Positions 7,748 through 17,460 of a stretch of DNA of 64,000 nt are shown in pieces. The notes beneath the pieces were generated by a model that was not told the origin of the DNA, made no database searches, and worked only from the letters and a program-made list of their open reading frames with translations. The position numbers were made by a program, and so were the translations under genes. Position 1 is the stretch's first letter. Each line of letters starts with the position of its first letter. The stretch covers positions 18,725 to 82,724 of the forward strand of contig CAJXRP010000017.1 in NCBI GenBank assembly GCA_913060495.1, written 5' to 3'. Source of the stretch: an uncultured Gammaproteobacteria bacterium (GTDB lineage: Bacteria; Pseudomonadota; Gammaproteobacteria; Pseudomonadales; Pseudohongiellaceae).

Positions 7748-8992
7748 ATGAAGCAAAGCACACGCCTATGGATGGCATTCTGTCTTGCAGCACTCTTCTC
7801 CAGCTTCGCTACCGCACAGCCCGATCATGAGCCATTGCGTGCAAGCTCTGCGCTAAATTTTGAGGCCGTCTACCAAGCTGCTCTCGCAGCGGCACCTGAA
7901 GCACCCGCGAACACCGATCGCAAACAATTAGCCGAAAGCTACATCGCACTCGGTGAACGCTGGATCACCAACCGACCAAGCTGGCAGGCAAACTATATTG
8001 ACGACGGCCTGCTAGATGACAATGGCCTACGTGAAATAGAGGCAGGTGTTAGTGTGAACCTATGGCGCCCGGGTGAGCGATCACAAGCGCAATACCTTGG
8101 GTCCAGTTATCAGCAAAAAGCAGAAGCCTGGGAGCAGCATTTCAATTGGCTTATCGCCGGTAGAGTCCGCATGGCCCTTGCAGACAATACTCATGCAGAA
8201 ACACTGCTAGTACTAGAGGGAGAAGCAACAAGAGAAGCTGAAAGATTGCTGGAAATCACTACATCACTCTTTGAGACTGGCGCCTTGCCGGAACTCGATG
8301 TCCTTCAAGCCCGCAGCCTACTGCTAGAACAGCGCGAAAAAGAATTGCAGGCTCAAGCTATCTTGGTTGATGCTAATCGCAGCTATTCAATACTAACAAA
8401 TCTGAATATTCAGCCGAGCCAGCCCCATAAGGAACAACTCTCCTCGCTTGAGGAAATCCCCTTAGCTCACCCTTATCTAAATTTGCTGCGCTCGGAAATA
8501 GACTTGGCGCAGGCGAATATCGATAGGACTAAGCGCCAGGCGCTGGGAAGCCCTAGTCTAACCTTGGGAGTTCGACGCGAGCGCGGAATACGCCAACAAC
8601 CCTATAACGACAGCTTTGGTGTCTCTGTTAACGTGCCGTTCGGCGGCTCCGCAGCCGTCTCCGCAAGCACCAGCTCCGCACGCTCCAATAAAGTCGACAC
8701 TGAAATCCAGTTTGCCAAAGCGTTGCAACAGCTAACTGTCGAGCTACACGAAGTTGAACATGAGCTCTATCTCATCGAACAAACTCTAGACCTTGCTGCA
8801 GAACGCAACGACTTAAGTCAGCGCCACTGGGAAATGTCGCGCGCCGCCTTCGCGGCCGGTGAAAGCACACTTGCTCAAGTAGTCTTGGCTCAGCAACGCG
8901 CACAGTCCAGTTCCAAAAAACTGCAGCTCTTACAACTCGAGCAACAACGAAAAATTACAGAATTCAACCAAGTAGTTGGAGAAACTCCATGA
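7748..8992 (+). CDS. Outer-membrane efflux protein, TolC/CzcC-like
   Basis: The 414-residue protein begins with a signal peptide ending near ALFSSFATA and then shows the long helical repeats of TolC-type outer-membrane factors (for example LQARSLLLEQREKELQAQA). It forms the outer-membrane channel of a tripartite efflux pump. It is the first of four genes; its stop overlaps the start of the adaptor gene by four bases (ATGA). The length is typical of CzcC/CusC-type proteins. The substrate is presumably a metal ion because the inner-membrane pump is of the HME type. Confidence 0.88.
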   Translation: MKQSTRLWMAFCLAALFSSFATAQPDHEPLRASSALNFEAVYQAALAAAPEAPANTDRKQLAESYIALGERWITNRPSWQANYIDDGLLDDNGLREIEAGVSVNLWRPGERSQAQYLGSSYQQKAEAWEQHFNWLIAGRVRMALADNTHAETLLVLEGEATREAERLLEITTSLFETGALPELDVLQARSLLLEQREKELQAQAILVDANRSYSILTNLNIQPSQPHKEQLSSLEEIPLAHPYLNLLRSEIDLAQANIDRTKRQALGSPSLTLGVRRERGIRQQPYNDSFGVSVNVPFGGSAAVSASTSSARSNKVDTEIQFAKALQQLTVELHEVEHELYLIEQTLDLAAERNDLSQRHWEMSRAAFAAGESTLAQVVLAQQRAQSSSKKLQLLQLEQQRKITEFNQVVGETP

Positions 8993-10071
8993 CTAAGAAG
9001 TACGGCCTCTTGCTGCTGCCACTTATAATGATCTACCCCTGCTTCGCGCAGGAGTCCATCATGTTAAGCGACGGCGATATCGATCGATTAGGAATTCAAT
9101 TTGCAGATGTAACAGATGTAGATCTGCAATCTGGAAGCCGCTTCCCTGCTGTCGTGGTGACTTCACCCAATGCCACTTCACTGGTTAACAGCAGTTTTGG
9201 CGGAACACTCAGTCAATGGCATGCAGACCCCGGCGAAACTATAGAAGCAGGCGCTCCTATTGCAACGATTCGCAGTGCAGAACTACTTACACAGCAAAAC
9301 CTCTGGCTGCAAAGTAACGCTGCATCGGAACAGGCTAGCTTTGAGCTAGACCGAGACCGTCAACTGTTAGAGCTGGGCATTGTGTCCCAACAAAGGCTAG
9401 AACAAACGCAGAGGAGCTTTGCACAGGCACAGATTGATCTCGCCAGTAACGCAGCGCTACTCGAACTGGCTGGTTTTCAAGGACAGTCCCTAAGCACACT
9501 CCTAAGAGACAGATCTAACCTTGGTAGCTATCAGGTTCTCGCACCGGAGTCCGGTGTTCTGACACATCGCAGCTACAACGTCGGCGAAGTCGTTGCCAAC
9601 TATGAAGAAATCGCCTCTATCCAACAGACTGCAGCACTCTGGCTTGCTGCCGAAATCCCCGCACGCCTCGCACAGAATCTAGAACCGGGTTTCAAACTGT
9701 CTCTGGCAAATACTGGAGAATTATTGACGATTCAGCAAAAAGACTTCGTGGTAGATGAGGACACTCAGACCACCGAGGTGCTCGCCGTATTCGATGCCGC
9801 TTCTCGTTATCGCCCCGGCCAAATATTGACGTTAATCGTACCGCCCGCAACAAGCGGCGTGTTAGTTCCAGCGGATGCAGTTGTACACAGTGGCAATACT
9901 CGCACGGTGTATGTGCGAACGGCTAATGGTGTTCAAGCGAGAACCCTGCAACTAGAACCTGCCGGCGAAAACTATCTGGCCCGCGAGGGTATCCGCTCCG
10001 GCGACACTGTTGTGATAACCGGTACCGCTGCCATTAAAGGCATGCAATTAGGATTAGGACAAAGCGAATAA
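8989..10071 (+). CDS. RND efflux periplasmic adaptor (membrane fusion protein)
   Basis: The 360-residue protein has a signal peptide ending near PCFAQ, a biotinyl-lipoyl-like half (GTLSQWHADPGETIEAGAPI), a coiled-coil hairpin (about 100-160) and the second lipoyl half followed by beta-barrel domains (VLAPESGVLTHRSYNVGEVV). It bridges the inner-membrane pump and the outer-membrane channel. There is no His-, Met- or Cys-rich metal-binding extension that would identify the metal. It overlaps both neighbours by one to four bases. Confidence 0.88.
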   Translation: MTKKYGLLLLPLIMIYPCFAQESIMLSDGDIDRLGIQFADVTDVDLQSGSRFPAVVVTSPNATSLVNSSFGGTLSQWHADPGETIEAGAPIATIRSAELLTQQNLWLQSNAASEQASFELDRDRQLLELGIVSQQRLEQTQRSFAQAQIDLASNAALLELAGFQGQSLSTLLRDRSNLGSYQVLAPESGVLTHRSYNVGEVVANYEEIASIQQTAALWLAAEIPARLAQNLEPGFKLSLANTGELLTIQQKDFVVDEDTQTTEVLAVFDAASRYRPGQILTLIVPPATSGVLVPADAVVHSGNTRTVYVRTANGVQARTLQLEPAGENYLAREGIRSGDTVVITGTAAIKGMQLGLGQSE

Positions 10072-13000
10072 TGTTAGCGCAATTAATTCAGTTTGCGCTA
10101 AGCCAGCGCCTCATGACCGGTCTGCTCGCCATTCTCTTGGCAGCATTTGGCGTCAACTCATTGTTAAACTTACCTATCGATGCCTACCCCGATATTTCTC
10201 CTACTCAGGTAAAGATAATCATCAAGTCTCCGGGAATGACGCCCGAGGAAGTCGAGTCGTTAATCACCCAGCCCATAGAAGTCGAGTTATTGGGCATACC
10301 GCGCAAATCTATACTTCGCTCCATTTCCAAGTATGCACTTAGCTCTATCACCCTAGACTTTGAAGAAGGTACGGACATCTATTGGGCGCGCCAACAAGTC
10401 GCCGAGCGCATAAATAGCATCTGGGGCGACTTACCTGGCGAAATAAGTGGCGGTCTCGCCCCGATGAGCACCCCCTTAGGGGACATGTTCATGTTTACCG
10501 TAGAAAGCGACAGCCTTACCTTAGAAGAGAAACGCTTTCTCGTGGACTGGACAATTCGTCCGGCACTACGAACAGTGCCAGGGGTTGCCGATGTAAACGC
10601 GCTAGGCGGGTTCGTAAAAACCTACGAGATATCCCCTCTTCCAGAGGTGATGGCAAAGCTTCAGGTTCGCAACCAAGCATTGATAGAGGCTCTTGAAAGC
10701 AACAACAAGAACGATGGTGCGGGACGCATTGATCAAGGCGAAGAAGCCATACTGGTGAGAATGGCTGGCGCCATTACCAGTCTCGAAGACATTCAAAACA
10801 TTCTTGTGCAGAGCTCAACCGGCGCGAAGATTCCACTGTCTGAGCTGGCGACAGTCTCGCTCGGCACATTAGAGCGTTACGGCTCGGTTACTGCAGACGG
10901 GAAGTCCGAGGCCGTGCAGGGGCTCGTAATTGGTCTACGTGGAGCGAACGCCAGAGACGTTGTGAATGCGGTTCGCACCAAGCTCGATGAACTCGCACCT
11001 AACCTGCCTGTAGGAACCAGCACGTCGATATTCTATGATCGTAGCGTGCTCATAGAAGGCGCTGTAGAAACGGTATCAGGCGCATTACTGGAAGCAGTCG
11101 CCCTCGTGGTTATTTTGCTGGGACTGTTTCTAGGAAGTTGGCGTGCGGCGCTAACCGCCGCCATGGTTCTACCACTAGCGGCACTCGCTACTTTTCTTAT
11201 GATGAGCTTTATGGGAATGAGCGCGAACCTCATGAGTCTTGGCGGCTTGGTGATTGCTATTGGCATGTTGGTAGATTCTGCAATTGTTATTGTGGAAAAC
11301 ATCGTGGCCTCCCTCGCGATACAAAATAAAGGGCAACGTAGACTTCCTCCGCTGCATATCATTTATCGTGCGGTTAAAGATGTTGCCGTGCCAGTCACAT
11401 CTGGAATCGTGATTATCATTATCGTATTCCTTCCATTGCTGACTCTGGAAGGACTCGAGGGTAAATTGTTTGGCCCTGTTACTCTAACCATCGTCTTCGC
11501 GCTAATTTCATCCCTAATTATTTCTCTCACTGTGATTCCTGTAATAGCTTCCTATGTATTGAGCGCAGACAGTCATAAAGATCCTTGGCTAAGCCGGACG
11601 CTGAAAAAATACTACAAACCGTTGTTGAATCGCGCATTGACACACCCGTCCTACCTGCTCGGAATAGCGGCTGCTTTACTGATTGCTACCGCCTTGATTT
11701 TTCCATTGGTAGGAAAAACCTTCATGCCGACTATGGACGAAGGCGACATCATTATTCAACTGGAGATGATTCCATCCATCAACCTCGAAAGCTCAACCCG
11801 CATGGTGCAACAAGTAGAGAAAGCGCTGATGGAGAATGTGCCAGAAATAATTCGCGTAGTTTCGCGCTCCGGTTCGGATGAGATTGGCATGGATCCAATG
11901 GGACTAAACGAGAGCGACATGTTTCTGCAACTCAAACCCACGGATGAATGGGAAGCGAAAAGCAAGACAGAACTGGAAGAGAAGCTACGCGTAGTTCTAG
12001 ACGAGTTTCGCGGGCTCAATTATGGCCTAACACAACCCATCGATATGCGCGTTTCGGAAATGCTTACCGGCTCCAGAGGCGACGTGGCGATAAAACTATT
12101 TGGCACTGATCTGGATGACCTCAACACCTATGCACAGCGCATCGCAGAAGAAATAGAAGGCGTACAAGGCAGCATAGATACTAACGCCACAATCAATGAA
12201 GGAGCACAGTATCTGCAGGTTTCTGTCGATAGACAACGCATCGGTCGCCTCGGCATTAACGCTGACGAACTACAAACTCGCCTACGTTCCGAGATCGAAG
12301 GCCTGCGCGTAGGAACGGTTATCGAAGAAGGCGCCCGCGTTCCTCTGGTTCTACGCTATGACAAACTGCAGGGAGACGGCTTGCAGCATATGACAAACAA
12401 CTTTATAAGCCTCCCTGAAGGCGGCGTTATTCCTCTTAGCGAACTCGCCGACATTCGCCGTGTGGAGGGCCCCGTGAGCATCTCGCGAGAATCAGGGCAA
12501 CGCTTTGCAGTAATTAGGACCAATGTGGAAGACAGAGATCTTGTTGGATTCGTGGAAGAAGCGCGCAGCGTTATAGCCACCAATATAGACCTTCCCGATG
12601 GCTATACACTTGAGTGGGGCGGCGAGTTTGAGAACCAACAACGTGCCGCTGCACGACTAGGCCTAGTAATTCCAGTCGCGCTAATGCTCATCGCGTTCAT
12701 ACTGTTTTTTACCTTTCGCTCCATCAAGCAGACACTGATAGTGCTATCGAATATCCCATTCGCCATGACGGGCGGATTGATCGCTCTCTGGCTTACCGGT
12801 GAATTTCTCTCGGTTCCGGCCTCTGTAGGCTTCATTGCCCTACTGGGCATCGCAGTGCTAAACGGTGTAGTTCTGATGTCTCACTTCAACCATCTGCTAG
12901 CCAAAGGCATGCCGGTTGCTCAGGTTGTCAGAGAAGGCGCTCTACGTCGTTTAAGACCGGTGATGATGACAGCGACGATATGCGCCTTCGGTCTCGTGCC

Positions 13001-13157
13001 ACTCTTGCTTGCAACGGGGCCTGGATCAGAAATTCAGAAACCTCTAGCCATCGTTGTAATTGGCGGGCTGATCAGTTCAACCCTGTTAACACTTTTCCTT
13101 CTTCCAATAATCTATCAGTACTTCCATCGAGGATTGAGTGAGGATCACGCACTATGA
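10071..13157 (+). CDS. Heavy-metal efflux RND transporter (CzcA/CusA family)
   Basis: The 1028-residue inner-membrane pump has the RND plan: an N-terminal helix, a first porter domain, helices 2-6, a second porter domain, then helices 8-12. The fourth-helix motif reads AIGMLVDSAIVIVEN. It keeps the Asp and Glu of HME pumps but has Ala/Gly where CzcA has the first Asp, as in CusA-like members. MPTMDEGD near the start of the second porter domain is typical of the HME family. Whether it exports Cu(I)/Ag(I), Zn/Co or another cation is not decided by sequence alone. The upstream promoter carries a QseB-like box. Confidence 0.92.
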   Translation: MLAQLIQFALSQRLMTGLLAILLAAFGVNSLLNLPIDAYPDISPTQVKIIIKSPGMTPEEVESLITQPIEVELLGIPRKSILRSISKYALSSITLDFEEGTDIYWARQQVAERINSIWGDLPGEISGGLAPMSTPLGDMFMFTVESDSLTLEEKRFLVDWTIRPALRTVPGVADVNALGGFVKTYEISPLPEVMAKLQVRNQALIEALESNNKNDGAGRIDQGEEAILVRMAGAITSLEDIQNILVQSSTGAKIPLSELATVSLGTLERYGSVTADGKSEAVQGLVIGLRGANARDVVNAVRTKLDELAPNLPVGTSTSIFYDRSVLIEGAVETVSGALLEAVALVVILLGLFLGSWRAALTAAMVLPLAALATFLMMSFMGMSANLMSLGGLVIAIGMLVDSAIVIVENIVASLAIQNKGQRRLPPLHIIYRAVKDVAVPVTSGIVIIIIVFLPLLTLEGLEGKLFGPVTLTIVFALISSLIISLTVIPVIASYVLSADSHKDPWLSRTLKKYYKPLLNRALTHPSYLLGIAAALLIATALIFPLVGKTFMPTMDEGDIIIQLEMIPSINLESSTRMVQQVEKALMENVPEIIRVVSRSGSDEIGMDPMGLNESDMFLQLKPTDEWEAKSKTELEEKLRVVLDEFRGLNYGLTQPIDMRVSEMLTGSRGDVAIKLFGTDLDDLNTYAQRIAEEIEGVQGSIDTNATINEGAQYLQVSVDRQRIGRLGINADELQTRLRSEIEGLRVGTVIEEGARVPLVLRYDKLQGDGLQHMTNNFISLPEGGVIPLSELADIRRVEGPVSISRESGQRFAVIRTNVEDRDLVGFVEEARSVIATNIDLPDGYTLEWGGEFENQQRAAARLGLVIPVALMLIAFILFFTFRSIKQTLIVLSNIPFAMTGGLIALWLTGEFLSVPASVGFIALLGIAVLNGVVLMSHFNHLLAKGMPVAQVVREGALRRLRPVMMTATICAFGLVPLLLATGPGSEIQKPLAIVVIGGLISSTLLTLFLLPIIYQYFHRGLSEDHAL

Positions 13158-13447
13158 TTAAGATGTTGGTAGTAAATATTCCGCCTGAGCTAGAGGAAGA
13201 TCTAATAGATTATCTGCTCTCGCTAGAGTCTGTAACGGGGTTTACATCCTATGAAACGCGCGGCCATGGTAGTGATGTGACGCTTTCTATCGCCGAACAA
13301 GTCAGTGGTCGCCGCAAGCGCCTGCAGTTCGAGTTACTGATCGAAGGTGAAGAAATACAAAGTCTTCTGGATGGTCTTTCTACTGAAGTTGGAAAAGACA
13401 TCGCTTACTGGGAGCAAGTAATCGATAATATAGGACATATTGGCTGA
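13154..13447 (+). CDS. DUF3240 family small protein of the RND operon
   Basis: This 97-residue protein resembles DUF3240 proteins that accompany heavy-metal RND pumps. Its fold is probably like PII or CutA-type alpha/beta proteins (LVVNIPPELEEDLIDYLLS at the N-terminus). The start overlaps the pump gene by four bases (ATGA), so it is translated from the same messenger. It has no signal peptide and is likely cytoplasmic. Its biochemical role is unknown; a regulatory or metal-sensing partner of the pump is possible. Confidence 0.75.
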   Translation: MIKMLVVNIPPELEEDLIDYLLSLESVTGFTSYETRGHGSDVTLSIAEQVSGRRKRLQFELLIEGEEIQSLLDGLSTEVGKDIAYWEQVIDNIGHIG

Positions 13448-13485
13448 GGCGAGAGAAGCATCGATATTGCGGCTAGACTTAGCGC

Positions 13486-14238
13486 CTAGAACTCATATTC
13501 CAGCAAGAACCGGAAACTGTTGTCCGGACTATCGTTACCAATACCAAGGATTACCCCCGCTTCCCAGCGCAGCGCCTTACGCACACCGATAGAAGCACTC
13601 CCCATCATCACCGGCCCGATTCCTGCAGAGTCTTGCCCTGCATACAACTCGATACCCGGCTCGAACGCGCGAGAATATCTGTACCTTGCTTGCATGGCTA
13701 CCGCGGTCTCGAACTCGTCTTTAATGGCTGAGCCCCACTCCTGAATAAGCAACAGATTGGCAGTACCGCTGAAGCGACCATATTCCTTTTCAACCAAGAT
13801 GCCGGTAGTGAACTCTTGTACATCGTCATTGAATTCTTGTTCATACTCGAACAATAAGCCCCAGTCCGCGCTGTATTCACCCTGCTCTGTCAGCTGCCAT
13901 TTCAATTCGAATTCAAACGCCTCTAATTCAAACTGACCAGTGCGCGACCTCTCTCCGACTAAGTAGACCTCGCCGAATAACGCCTGTCCGAAGGAGCGAC
14001 CAAATGACAGTTGATGTAACTGTTCAAAATTATTCGGCCCCGAACTATTCTCCTGAAAAAGAGACCTAAATTCGATCTCGCTTTCCAAGGCATCGACATA
14101 CGGATGATAGACCTTATCTACAGCACTTCCGTCAGCCAGAGCCTGACTTAATAAAGAGAGGCCGACAACAGCTGACAACAAAGTCTTAAACGCTATTCGC
14201 GCCAACTCTCTCCTGGAGAAATAATTCGAATCGTCCAT
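13486..14238 (-). CDS. Outer-membrane beta-barrel-like protein of the iron/copper module
   Basis: The protein starts with a probable signal peptide (core near TLLSAVVGLSLLSQALA) and continues with alternating polar and hydrophobic strands rich in Glu, Tyr and Trp. It ends in Tyr-Glu-Phe, the aromatic C-terminus expected of outer-membrane barrels. I chose the ATG at 14238, one base past the FTR1 stop; the alternative is a TTG at 14253 overlapping that gene. It is the last gene of the ten-gene leftward operon. A role as a porin-like or metal-binding outer-membrane partner of the permease is inferred from position only. Confidence 0.65.
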   Translation of the reverse strand: MDDSNYFSRRELARIAFKTLLSAVVGLSLLSQALADGSAVDKVYHPYVDALESEIEFRSLFQENSSGPNNFEQLHQLSFGRSFGQALFGEVYLVGERSRTGQFELEAFEFELKWQLTEQGEYSADWGLLFEYEQEFNDDVQEFTTGILVEKEYGRFSGTANLLLIQEWGSAIKDEFETAVAMQARYRYSRAFEPGIELYAGQDSAGIGPVMMGSASIGVRKALRWEAGVILGIGNDSPDNSFRFLLEYEF

Positions 14239-14239
14239 A

Positions 14240-15070
14240 TTACGCTTTACCAACTAAAGATTGCTGTTGTGGCCAGGCCTTCCTAAACAGCGGACTAATT
14301 ACGATTAGCACGATACCAAGCAGATAGATGCTCACCTGTAAAATTGAGGGAGTAGCTTCATAGCCAACCAATGCATACATCAAATGTCCCACGATCGAAT
14401 TTTCAGGCAACGCACTCGAGCTATCCCAGGCGATTGGCGTAAAGGGCAGCCAATCTGCTTGAGTCAATAACAGCACTGCCTGCGAGCCCATGTTCCCGGC
14501 AATCAGACAGAGTAACGCCAAGCTGATTCTGAAAGACCAGTTTGCAGACAAATTAATCAAACCGTAGAAGAGCAGCACTCCTGTACTAACCCCGATACCC
14601 GCACCGATAAAGCCACCTAGCACAACCGGTGTGAAATTTTCTTCTTGACCCGCTATGCCACCAACATATTGAATAATTTCAGAGCCCTCTCTGACGATAG
14701 AGAACATGACAATACCCGTCATGCAGAAAGCCGCAAATCGAGCTCGCCCCATTGTATTCTTTGCCAGTTGCGCACTCGGCACGATAAAAGCTAGCAAGCA
14801 AACCAGCAAAAGACTCAGCAGATGCAGGCTGGCATTGAGAATTTCCTGCCCAACGTAATCAAACATCTCAGAAATTTGCGGTGTGTAGTAGGAATACAAC
14901 GCCGCACCCAGAACGCCGACAGCTATGCTGAGGGCAACCCAGCTGGTTCGCAGAACAAAAGACTTATCCCAACTTCTCTGAAATAAATGTGTAAACACGA
15001 GTAATACACTGATCAACAGCGCAGCCTCGATCATCTCCTGCAGCACTAGAATTACAGAATTAAGAAACAT
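14240..15070 (-). CDS. FTR1-family high-affinity iron permease
   Basis: The 276-residue protein has about seven membrane spans and two Glu-containing motifs of the FTR1 family: QEMIEA near residue 11 (family form REGLEA, here with Gln for Arg) and REGSEI near residue 127. FTR1 proteins carry ferric iron through the inner membrane, usually after oxidation by a partner cupredoxin or oxidase. The preceding gene encodes a cupredoxin-like protein, which supports this role. The gap to it is 21 bases. The altered first motif is unusual and may affect function. Confidence 0.85.
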   Translation of the reverse strand: MFLNSVILVLQEMIEAALLISVLLVFTHLFQRSWDKSFVLRTSWVALSIAVGVLGAALYSYYTPQISEMFDYVGQEILNASLHLLSLLLVCLLAFIVPSAQLAKNTMGRARFAAFCMTGIVMFSIVREGSEIIQYVGGIAGQEENFTPVVLGGFIGAGIGVSTGVLLFYGLINLSANWSFRISLALLCLIAGNMGSQAVLLLTQADWLPFTPIAWDSSSALPENSIVGHLMYALVGYEATPSILQVSIYLLGIVLIVISPLFRKAWPQQQSLVGKA

Positions 15071-15091
15071 TGTATCGCTCGCCAGTATGGC

Positions 15092-15436
15092 TCATTTTAC
15101 TACCACCACGCCTTGTGCCGTCTTTGGGTAAAATTCGCCGAAGAAGGGATACTCACCGGGCTCTAGAGGCCCAATAAAAACCACGGTCTGTCCGTTGCCG
15201 ACAACTAACTTTTCTCGATTCAATTCGAAGCTTTCAAACTCCTCCGGTGTTGGATCTTGATTGATGATCCGAACACGAACCTTCTGCCCCGCGGGAATCT
15301 CTAGCGTCGCTGGAAAGAACAAATGATCTTTGATAATTAACTCTATCTCCGCCGTTGCAGCCCAACCCGCAATCGGAGAAAAGAGCAACACAGTCATAGT
15401 TAGCGTTGTTAATGGAGTAAGGAAATATTTCTTCAT
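15092..15436 (-). CDS. Periplasmic cupredoxin-like protein of the FTR1 module
   Basis: The 114-residue product has a signal peptide (ending near SPIAGWAA) and a cupredoxin-fold domain rich in acidic residues (PTPEEFESFELNREKLVV, then GEYPFFGEFYP). It has no cysteine, so it cannot form a type-1 copper site. Like the cupredoxin domain of EfeO, it may bind Fe(III) or Cu(II) with acidic and other ligands. The ATG at 15436 lies one base beyond the stop of the kinase gene; a longer reading from 15484 would lie inside the kinase gene. It likely hands iron to the FTR1 permease encoded next. Confidence 0.8.
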   Translation of the reverse strand: MKKYFLTPLTTLTMTVLLFSPIAGWAATAEIELIIKDHLFFPATLEIPAGQKVRVRIINQDPTPEEFESFELNREKLVVGNGQTVVFIGPLEPGEYPFFGEFYPKTAQGVVVVK

Positions 15437-15437
15437 T

Positions 15438-16748
15438 TCATGACTTCTTCTTGAAATAGATACAGAAGGCACTGCCGCTGGCAAAACTTGAATCTTTCAC
15501 TTCGACCCTCGCCTGATGTAGATCCGCCACATGACTAACAATAGTCAATCCTAGACCGCAACCCGGAGCGCGCGCGGCACCGTCATTGCTGTCAACTCGG
15601 TAAAACCTGTCAAAGACTCGTGACTTCTCCGCATCAGCTATACCAGGGCCATTGTCTTCCACCCTAAGACAGACTTCACTACCAAGATCCTCTACAGAGA
15701 CTACAATATTTCCCCCTCGTTGAGTGTACTTGTTAGCGTTACCCAACAAGTTCGAGATCAAGGTTTCGAGAGCAAACTTATCGGCTTCGATTTCTATAGA
15801 GTCACCTATTAATTCGATACTCTGTTCTTTTTCCTCAAAACTCGGGTAGAGACTGGCAAGCTGATCTTGAGTGATCCCATACAGATCGATCGTTTCACAG
15901 TTCTTCGCGAATTGTTCCGGCGTCGCTCTGTACAGAGAAAGTAATTGCTCGATCAGATGCTGCATCCGATCTACCCCCTCTTGCAACTGATGAAAAGATT
16001 CGTGTTTAGTATCGATCTCCTCGCTCAAGTTGTGCAATTGCACCTTCAATGCGCTCATAGGGGTTCGTAGTTCATGGGCAGCATCCGCTGAGAATCTTTT
16101 TTCGCGCTCCATCACTCTATCAAGTCGCTGGATAAAACCATTGATGGATTCGATAACTTGGTCTAGTTCTATGCGGGAATCAGCACTGAGAATTGGAGAG
16201 AGATCATTGGCACCTTTATTACGCAGCGCACTGGAGAGTTGCTGCAACGGTCGCAATCCATGGCTCACTATAATCCAGATCAGCAGGCCCACAATGGGAA
16301 TACCTAACAGAAGCGGCAGTATCGATTGCAGGACGACGTTTTCCGCCAGCACAAATCGCAAATCTGTTCTCTCAGCGACAATCACCCAACGATCTAGCGG
16401 CACCTCGTAGCGCGTAAAAGTACGCCACCGATAACCATCGAAATTGGCATACTCGAAGCCTGGCACGAAACTCTGAAGGGGTTCTACGGGCGCATTATGC
16501 GAGGCAGCAATTAACCGGGATTCGTTCCATATCTGAAAGGACAAATTGTTCCCGAGGCGCAGATCTTTGCTGCTTGCACTCGACACATCAAGGTTTGATA
16601 CCAATCTTGCTAGATCTAACATTTGATTATCGAACAGCGTGTCAGCTTCGCGCATACTAGACTGATAACCCTGCAGCGCCGCAACGAAATTGAAAAGAAT
16701 CAATGTCGCCAAGATACTCGAAATCAGAAAAAGACGAATTGAACGCAA
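15438..16748 (-). CDS. QseC/PmrB-like sensor histidine kinase
   Basis: The 436-residue kinase has two membrane helices flanking a periplasmic sensor (about residues 30-140), a HAMP-like linker, the HisKA motif AAHELRTPMSALKVQ and a HATPase domain with N (NLLGNANKYT), G1 (DNGPGI) and G2 (GCGLGL) boxes. The region after the first helix (DTLFDNQMLDLARLVSNLD) resembles the QseC sensor start. The gap to the response regulator gene is 10 bases. The operon encodes iron uptake proteins, so ferric iron or another metal is a plausible signal, as for PmrB, but the ligand is not shown by sequence. Confidence 0.9.
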   Translation of the reverse strand: MRSIRLFLISSILATLILFNFVAALQGYQSSMREADTLFDNQMLDLARLVSNLDVSSASSKDLRLGNNLSFQIWNESRLIAASHNAPVEPLQSFVPGFEYANFDGYRWRTFTRYEVPLDRWVIVAERTDLRFVLAENVVLQSILPLLLGIPIVGLLIWIIVSHGLRPLQQLSSALRNKGANDLSPILSADSRIELDQVIESINGFIQRLDRVMEREKRFSADAAHELRTPMSALKVQLHNLSEEIDTKHESFHQLQEGVDRMQHLIEQLLSLYRATPEQFAKNCETIDLYGITQDQLASLYPSFEEKEQSIELIGDSIEIEADKFALETLISNLLGNANKYTQRGGNIVVSVEDLGSEVCLRVEDNGPGIADAEKSRVFDRFYRVDSNDGAARAPGCGLGLTIVSHVADLHQARVEVKDSSFASGSAFCIYFKKKS

Positions 16749-16758
16749 AAAAACCTCT

Positions 16759-17424
16759 TTAGACTTGCTCAGGATCCAGCTTGTAGCCGACGCCGCGAAT
16801 GGTCTTTATAAATTCATTACCAAATTTTTTGCGCAGATGATGAATGTGCACCTCAAGGGCGTTGCTACTCACTTCCTCTCCCCAACTGTAGAGTCGACTC
16901 TCCAAGGTAGGACGAGTCATAACCCGACCGGCATTTTCCATCAAGCTCTTCAGTAGCATATATTCTTTTCGGGAAAGCTCTATCTCCTCACCTTGGAAAG
17001 TAACACGCTGATCCAGCGTATCCAGGCACACCTGACCGATAGTTATCTCCGATGTTTTCACGGTGGACAGACGCCGTTCCAGCACTCGTAAGCGCGCCAA
17101 TAGCTCGGTCATCTCGAAAGGCTTGGCGAGATAATCATCAGCTCCGCTGTCAAGACCGGCAACTTTATCATCGACACTATCTCGCGCCGTTAACAACAAA
17201 ACGGGCAGCGTTTTATCGGAGACCCGCAACTTCTTAAGAACCTCAATACCATCGATATCTGGCAGGCCAATGTCGAGGATTACGATATCAGGTCGTTCAG
17301 TCTTTATCGTAAGCAGTGCTGCATTACCGGAGGCAACATGGTTGACTGCATATCCTGACTTTTGTAACGCCTGCTTCAGGCCGCTGGCAAGAGGCAGGTC
17401 GTCCTCGACTAGTAGTAGCTGCAT
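16759..17424 (-). CDS. OmpR/PhoB-family response regulator (QseB/PmrA-like)
   Basis: The 221-residue protein has a receiver domain with the acidic pair in LLVEDD, the phosphoacceptor Asp in ILDIGLPD, the Thr/Ala pair LLTARD and Lys in AKPFE. It is followed by a winged-helix output domain (SNALEVHIHHLRKKF, TIRGVGYKL). Three promoters in the window carry CTTAAG-type repeats of the QseB/PmrA kind, including that of its own operon, so autoregulation is likely. It precedes its kinase by 10 bases. Confidence 0.9.
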   Translation of the reverse strand: MQLLLVEDDLPLASGLKQALQKSGYAVNHVASGNAALLTIKTERPDIVILDIGLPDIDGIEVLKKLRVSDKTLPVLLLTARDSVDDKVAGLDSGADDYLAKPFEMTELLARLRVLERRLSTVKTSEITIGQVCLDTLDQRVTFQGEEIELSRKEYMLLKSLMENAGRVMTRPTLESRLYSWGEEVSSNALEVHIHHLRKKFGNEFIKTIRGVGYKLDPEQV

Positions 17425-17460
17425 GATTGAACGTTGGTCTCCTTGCTGTTGACTCGTAGC

